Source: Candidatus Wirthbacteria bacterium CG2_30_54_11
Lineage (GTDB): Bacteria > Patescibacteriota > CG2-30-54-11
Reading direction: 5' to 3'
DNA length: 9,717 nt
Assembly (NCBI GenBank): GCA_001873755.1
Contig: MNZT01000040.1
Location: 1 to 9,717 of the forward strand
Part shown: piece by piece, positions 5,720 to 9,717 of the stretch
Layout: each line of letters starts with the position of its first letter
How positions within the stretch are numbered: position 1 is the first letter of the stretch
The notes under the pieces: generated by a model
Told to the model about the DNA's origin: nothing
What the model saw: the letters and a program-made list of their open reading frames with translations, nothing else
The model's database searches: none
Translations under genes and position numbers: made by a program

Positions 5720-6858
5720 CCTGAGGAGACGACCGTCATGATCTCACCGATAATTCTCATAGCTGAGTCACCGGAAGATATTGTGGCCACCCCTTCAACC
5801 ATGGTTTGCAACCGTTCATGGTCACCAAGCAATCCCTGCACCGTCGAAAACAGCATCTCGGGACTTGTCCCCGCCTGGTCCAGGACTATTGCTCCCCCGG
5901 CCTTTTCCAGAAGCTGGGCATTCTTCTTCTGTTCGCCTCCCGCACTTTGGGGCAGCGGCACTAAAATGCCCGGTTTGCCGACTGCAATAAGCTCTGCGAT
6001 GGTGCCGGCGCCTGAACGGCTAATCACCAGATCGGCCGCTTTTAATATGTCACCGAGCTCATCGCTGATATAGGGAAAGATCCTCAAATTGCGCCTCTGC
6101 GAAGTCGAGAGCTGCGATTCCCGGGTTTTCCAGAGATGAAGATCCGGGTTCTCGCCCGTAGCGATCACCAGCTGGCACATTTCCAGCCACTTGGAGATCT
6201 CCGTCAGGATGGCATTGTTTAAAAAATGACATCCCTGTGCACCACCCAGTACCAGGACCACCGGTTCCCGCCCGGTAAAGCCCAGGAGGCTCAGTCCCTT
6301 TTCCTTGTCCCCGTTCAGCAGGCTAGGCCTCACCGGATTGCCGACCACGGCGCATACCCCGCGCTCGCATTGTGACACGGTCGAGGGGTAGGAAAGCAGT
6401 ATCTTCCGGGCGAAACGGCTGATCAGGCGGTTTGATAGTCCCATGCTCACGGTCTGTTCGTGCATGATGACCGGAATCCTGCTCAGTCTCGCTGCCCAGG
6501 CGACCGGAAACGACACATACCCGCCGGAACAGAAGACCGCGTGCGGCTTGAACTTCCGCAGGACCACCCACGCCTGTATGATACCGATCGTGATCAAAAA
6601 AGGCGCCGCCAGCGTAGCCAGGCTGAAATAGCGGCGGAGCTTGCCGGTCAGGATGAACGCGCAGGGTATACCGCGGGCAGGAATGACGCGGGCTTCGACC
6701 CCCTTTTTTGACCCGATATACAGCCATTCCCACGGCAGACGCATGCGCTCGACCGTTTCGGTGTCTGCTCTCGCAGCTATGGTCTGATAATACTCATGAA
6801 GAGCGAGCAGAGGCCCGAGATGTCCCCCGGTCCCGCCGCCAGTTAACACGATTCGCAC
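5707..6858 (-). CDS. murG: UDP-GlcNAc:lipid I N-acetylglucosaminyltransferase MurG
   Basis: MurG is a membrane-associated GT28 (GT-B fold) enzyme. It adds GlcNAc to lipid I on the inner face of the membrane and so forms lipid II for peptidoglycan. The 383-residue protein has the N-terminal GGGTGGH (7-13), GKLRRYFSL (72-80), SGGYVSFPVAWAA (111-123), the HE pair (134-135), GNPVR (173-177), GGAQG (205-209), SRSGAGTIAEL (280-290) with the nucleotide-contacting Glu, and the PLPQSAGGEQKKNAQ loop (301-315). The length is slightly above the usual 355-370. The GKLRRYFS segment and the region around it look like MurG of CPR bacteria. The start is GTG 6858, fixed by the nearby GGGTGGH motif and by an AGGA site 8 nt upstream. 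The first 65 nt overlap the ftsW end, and an A7 tract sits directly before the start codon. Confidence 0.95.
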   Translation of the reverse strand: MRIVLTGGGTGGHLGPLLALHEYYQTIAARADTETVERMRLPWEWLYIGSKKGVEARVIPARGIPCAFILTGKLRRYFSLATLAAPFLITIGIIQAWVVLRKFKPHAVFCSGGYVSFPVAWAARLSRIPVIMHEQTVSMGLSNRLISRFARKILLSYPSTVSQCERGVCAVVGNPVRPSLLNGDKEKGLSLLGFTGREPVVLVLGGAQGCHFLNNAILTEISKWLEMCQLVIATGENPDLHLWKTRESQLSTSQRRNLRIFPYISDELGDILKAADLVISRSGAGTIAELIAVGKPGILVPLPQSAGGEQKKNAQLLEKAGGAIVLDQAGTSPEMLFSTVQGLLGDHERLQTMVEGVATISSGDSAMRIIGEIMTVVSSGRHL

Positions 6859-7996
6859 TTTTTTTGTCCTGTTTCATATGTTTGGAAATACTGAGCACGA
6901 TGCCGATCCCGATCGAACACATCAGAAGAGACGACCCGCCGTAGCTGATGAACGGCAGCGGAACGCCGGTCAGAGGAATGATTCTGAGCAGTCCTCCCAT
7001 GTTGATGAAGGCCTGGATGCCGATCCAGACCGCGATACCCGAAGCCAGGAGCCGGCCGAAGTTGTCGGGTGCCTGGTGCGCGATCGTGATCATCCGGTAG
7101 AGCAGAAGCAGATACAGACCGATGAGGACAAAACCTCCGATCAGGCCCAGTTCCTCGCAGATGATGGCAAAGATCGAGTCAGTCGGAGCATGCGGGATGT
7201 ATTCGTATTTCTGCAGACTGTGTCCATACCCCAGTCCGAACAGACCGCCTGACCCGATCGTATACCTCGCCTGGGTCACATGATACCCGATGCCGGTCGG
7301 ATCTGCCCCGGGGTTCAGCCAGGCATCAATGCGCGCCTGCCGAAATGGCCGTGCGGTGATCAGCCCTGCCACGACCAACAGACCGATCAGTCCGCCGAAG
7401 GCGAGCTGCCCGATATGCGCCCCGGAGATGAAGAAGACCGCCACGGCCATGATGCAGATGATGACCGTGGTCCCGAGGTCTTCCTGAAAATAAAGGAGCG
7501 TAATGATGATCGAAAGTACAAAGACAAAAGGCAGAAAACCGTATTGGAAATCCTTGACCTCCTTACCTTTTCTCTCCAGCCAGGCGGCCAGATAGATAGC
7601 CAGCGCGATCTTGGTGAGCTCAGAAGGCTGAAGCGACTGCCCCCCGATATCCAGCCAGCGCTGCGCTCCCAGTACCTTGGGTCCTCCGATGACCGGGAGG
7701 AACACCGCCGCGAGCAGGCCTATGACCATGAACAACGCAGGGAAGGCTATGAACCGCAGCTTGCGGTAGTCGATCTGGGAAAACACCAGCAGGGCTACGG
7801 TGCTGATACCGATCCAGATTGACTGCCGGATCAGATACCAGTAGTCATCCGGCCGGCCGGAGGCGGTCACGAACTCATTATGCGCCTTGATGGAGCTGGC
7901 ACTGGCGATCATCACCAGGCCGAATCCGACCAGCATGAGCCAGGTGAGGAAGAGTGAACGGTCCATGGGGCCAAATTTATTCCGGATCCTTTTCAT
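6794..7996 (-). CDS. ftsW: SEDS-family peptidoglycan polymerase FtsW
   Basis: This is a 400-residue SEDS glycosyltransferase with about ten transmembrane segments. It polymerises lipid II into glycan strands together with a class B penicillin-binding protein. Visible family motifs are GAQRWLDIGGQSLQPSELTKIA (110-131, shown by its ends GAQRW and QPSE), QEDLGT (171-176), YTIGSGGLFGLGYG (245-258), APTDSIFAIICEELG (270-284) with the probable catalytic Asp273, and PLTGVPLPFISYGGSS (341-356). I call it FtsW rather than RodA because murG follows directly; the motifs alone do not decide. It starts four bases inside the ATP-grasp stop (ATGA), which implies coupled translation, and no strong ribosome site is seen. 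After the last membrane segment there is a basic, serine-rich tail of about 28 residues whose coding DNA is largely shared with the start of murG. Confidence 0.94.
   Translation of the reverse strand: MKRIRNKFGPMDRSLFLTWLMLVGFGLVMIASASSIKAHNEFVTASGRPDDYWYLIRQSIWIGISTVALLVFSQIDYRKLRFIAFPALFMVIGLLAAVFLPVIGGPKVLGAQRWLDIGGQSLQPSELTKIALAIYLAAWLERKGKEVKDFQYGFLPFVFVLSIIITLLYFQEDLGTTVIICIMAVAVFFISGAHIGQLAFGGLIGLLVVAGLITARPFRQARIDAWLNPGADPTGIGYHVTQARYTIGSGGLFGLGYGHSLQKYEYIPHAPTDSIFAIICEELGLIGGFVLIGLYLLLLYRMITIAHQAPDNFGRLLASGIAVWIGIQAFINMGGLLRIIPLTGVPLPFISYGGSSLLMCSIGIGIVLSISKHMKQDKKSANRVNWRRDRGTSRASARSS
6859..6865 (-). other. A7 tract at the ftsW/murG junction
   Basis: Seven consecutive A bases on the minus strand lie within ftsW codons 378-380 (AAA AAA A..) and end exactly before the murG GTG. 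They form the spacer between the AGGA ribosome site and the murG start. The murG frame is +1 relative to ftsW. Homopolymers of this kind can permit polymerase or ribosome slippage, but no slippage is shown here. Confidence 0.6.
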
Positions 7997-9390
7997 AGGA
8001 CAGCGGCTTTCCGTTGAAACATATCCTTTACCCTTTGGACCAATGCCCTGGTTTCAGTACTCATCGTCCGGTCAGATCCTATGATGCCACATGGCCTCTG
8101 CACCTGCGCATATTCGATATTGGAGCCGATGCTGCGGCCTGGCGAGGACGCCAGCAGTACGAATTCATCGGCAGCTGCTGCTTCCTGAAGCGAACAGCCG
8201 GACCGCTTGAATGCTCCCCCGCGGCTGTAGATCCCGCTCTGGGGGCAGCTGGAAAAAAAGATATCATCTTCCTCGGTATTGCGCAGGATCAGCTGGCTCG
8301 CCTGCCTCCGATGCCACAGCTGCTCATTGTAGGCCTCTGCCCCCAGTTCATAGGGAATACGGAGATGCTCCAGAAGATGGATCAGCGCCATAGGTACTTC
8401 TGAATCTAGCGTCTGCAGCCTCGTGAATACGGGAATAGAGGCGACCAGTCGTGCATTATCCTCGATGATATAGACCTGCTCTGTCTCGTTGTCCACGATC
8501 ATATCGAGGCCAAATATCCCCCGGTAGCCCTGTTTTTTCATATACTCGCCCATCGCAGTGACCAGGGATCTGATATGTTCATCCACCGCAGGAGAAAATC
8601 GGAAATCATACGCGTAGTCATTGCCGCTGGTGCCGCCGGCAAACCGGTTGTATTCCTGTTCACCGATGATCTGATAGAAATAATGGCTAAAGAGCGTCCC
8701 TCCCGAGGCAACGCAAGCATCTATGGTCAGACTCTGGCCGCGTATCAGCTTCGAGCATTTGATCCGTCGTTCCTGATGGTGCCGGGCAAATTCACGGAAC
8801 TCATCCTCCGAGGCGATGAAAACCGTACTGTTGCCGGCAAAGCCTCTGGAGAACTGGATGACAAATCTGTCTCCGAGAGATTTATTCAAATGTGCATACG
8901 AGAGGTCAGAGACCCGTCCGATCAGCGATGGGATAGCACCCTGCCCCAGGATCTCGAGTTCGGAAAGGATGCTGATCTTGTCTTCAAACCGGCGATTGAG
9001 CCTGCTGTCCACGGCGAGCAAATGGTAGCCGAGGTCTTCCGCTGCCTTTTCCAGCGCCGGTGAAGTCTTGAATACCATGATCCGTGGCTGTTCACCCCGG
9101 CTGGTCTCTCTGATGAAGTCCTGTACCTCCGGCAATCTCAAAAGTGAGCTCGAAGAGCGTTTGAAGTCAAAAAACAGTTCGGGCAGATCCCTCTGTACAC
9201 AGAAAACCGGAATCCCTTTCCCCTGGAGATAATCTACCGTGGGACTGTCATCGGCGCAGACCACCGCATACCAGGGCAGTATCTCTTCCAGCCCCAGCGC
9301 CCAGTTGGGGTCAGGGACGACATAAAAAACCGGTATCCTGAGATACTTCTGGACAAATGGTTCGATCGAGGATGCCAGATTGAGCTGCAT
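7993..9390 (-). CDS. ATP-grasp domain protein, substrate unknown
   Basis: This 465-residue protein has the layout of an ATP-grasp ligase. An N-terminal pre-ATP-grasp region (about 18-130) begins with VFYVVPDPNWALGLEEI. The central ATP-grasp domain runs from about 138 to 345 and shows VIQFSRGFAGNSTVFI (177-192), a nucleotide-binding strand, and FGLDMIVDNETEQVYIIEDNARL (293-315, shown by its ends FGLDM and EDNARL) with the metal-binding E310, N312 and R314. A C-terminal domain of about 120 residues follows, with SGIYSRGGAFKRSG (385-398). Enzymes of this superfamily join a carboxylate to an amine or thiol using ATP through an acyl-phosphate. I cannot assign a substrate. A GAGGA ribosome site overlaps the TAG stop of the upstream PLP gene, 12 nt before this ATG, and the gene overlaps ftsW by 4 nt. 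This context suggests amino-acid or peptide ligation linked to the cell wall, which is inference. Confidence 0.8.
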   Translation of the reverse strand: MQLNLASSIEPFVQKYLRIPVFYVVPDPNWALGLEEILPWYAVVCADDSPTVDYLQGKGIPVFCVQRDLPELFFDFKRSSSSLLRLPEVQDFIRETSRGEQPRIMVFKTSPALEKAAEDLGYHLLAVDSRLNRRFEDKISILSELEILGQGAIPSLIGRVSDLSYAHLNKSLGDRFVIQFSRGFAGNSTVFIASEDEFREFARHHQERRIKCSKLIRGQSLTIDACVASGGTLFSHYFYQIIGEQEYNRFAGGTSGNDYAYDFRFSPAVDEHIRSLVTAMGEYMKKQGYRGIFGLDMIVDNETEQVYIIEDNARLVASIPVFTRLQTLDSEVPMALIHLLEHLRIPYELGAEAYNEQLWHRRQASQLILRNTEEDDIFFSSCPQSGIYSRGGAFKRSGCSLQEAAAADEFVLLASSPGRSIGSNIEYAQVQRPCGIIGSDRTMSTETRALVQRVKDMFQRKAAVL

Positions 9391-9402
9391 AGTACTAATC
9401 CT

Positions 9403-9717
9403 CTACAAATTCGATCCTGCCCATGACCCGGCTTCGTCAAATGAATTGATCAGCGGCAGGCGGACGACTCCGGCATTGTCGCTCGGATACCTCTTCCCCG
9501 TCAATATGCAGACCGCATTCCCTTTGATCGCCCCCTGCTGCCCGGCTTTCTGCAGGGCAGCGAAGCTGGCACAGCCTTCCCAGGAAGTCAGGATTCCGGC
9601 CTTTTCGAGCTGTTTTGTAGCCTGGTCGATCTCCTCTGCCCGGACGAACCAGCCGCTGCCCCGGGTCTGACGGACAGCTTCGACCGCCGCCACTGACCTT
9701 CTGGTATCCTTGCCCCC
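9403..9717 (-). CDS. Threonine-synthase-like PLP-dependent enzyme, C-terminal part (5' end outside window)
   Basis: The last 104 residues of a protein enter from the right edge and end at TAG 9405-9403. The segment GSGWFVRAEEIDQATKQLEKAGILTSWEGCASFAAL (20-55, shown by its ends GSGWFV and GCASFAAL) followed by GNAVCILTGKRY (66-77) matches the C-terminal end of the large domain in fold-type II PLP enzymes of the threonine synthase group, where a buried strand and TG loop close the cofactor pocket. The catalytic lysine and the phosphate-binding loop would lie upstream, outside the window. True threonine synthase, a diaminopropionate or cysteine-synthase-like paralogue, and a threonine dehydratase-like enzyme all remain possible. 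The gene ends 12 nt before the ATP-grasp gene, so the two are probably co-transcribed. Confidence 0.75.
   Translation of the reverse strand, partial: GGKDTRRSVAAVEAVRQTRGSGWFVRAEEIDQATKQLEKAGILTSWEGCASFAALQKAGQQGAIKGNAVCILTGKRYPSDNAGVVRLPLINSFDEAGSWAGSNL

Noticed and set aside
7280..7822. Plus-strand open frame of 180 codons opposite ftsW
   Set aside because: Its highly charged, low-complexity composition (Asp, Arg, Gln, Glu) mirrors the hydrophobic FtsW codons on the other strand; it has no family match or ribosome site.
8575..9063. Plus-strand open frame of 162 codons opposite the ATP-grasp gene
   Set aside because: No recognisable domain, and fully antisense to a gene with conserved ATP-grasp motifs.
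192..9717. UGA read as glycine (code 25)
   Set aside because: At least six genes end at TGA exactly where their families should end or where the next gene starts, and no conserved Gly is encoded by TGA.

Overview
The window is a densely packed bacterial segment of moderately GC-rich DNA. Every gene I can support lies on the minus strand, so transcription runs from high to low coordinates. There are nine complete genes and one partial gene at each edge. No gap between genes exceeds about 80 bases. I see no RNA gene, CRISPR array, insertion sequence or large repeat. TGA serves as an ordinary stop for at least six genes, so the standard bacterial code applies. MurG carries a GKLRRYFS segment and an overall layout that I associate with Patescibacteria (candidate phyla radiation, CPR), so a CPR bacterium or close relative is my best guess. 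This rests on motif recognition only.

Region 1 (9717 down to 5707) is a cell-wall unit. It holds the C-terminal part of a threonine-synthase-like PLP enzyme, an ATP-grasp ligase-like protein of unknown substrate, a SEDS glycosyltransferase (FtsW) and MurG. Spacing is very tight: 12 nt, then a 4-nt ATGA overlap, then a 65-nt overlap between ftsW and murG. The four genes are almost certainly co-transcribed. FtsW and MurG make and polymerise lipid II. The role of the PLP/ATP-grasp pair beside them is open.

Region 2 (5712 to 5650) is a short gap with an 8-bp inverted repeat around the murG stop and a possible promoter (TTGTGA, 18 nt, TACAAT).

Region 3 (5649 down to 192) is a second unit: a small SAM methyltransferase, a DUF167/YggU protein, a UDP-glucose 4-epimerase-like enzyme, a Wzx-type flippase, a UDP-galactopyranose mutase (UGM) and a GT2 glycosyltransferase. 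The last four make a coherent galactofuranose (Galf) pathway: UDP-Glc to UDP-Galp (epimerase), UDP-Galp to UDP-Galf (mutase), transfer to an acceptor (GT2), and export of a lipid-linked glycan (flippase). The mutase clearly resembles the eukaryotic (Aspergillus/Leishmania) type of UGM rather than the classic bacterial Glf. This is the most striking feature of the window.

Region 4 (191 to 1) has a strong predicted sigma70-type promoter (TTGATA, 17 nt, TACAAT) ahead of the start of a membrane protein that runs off the left edge.
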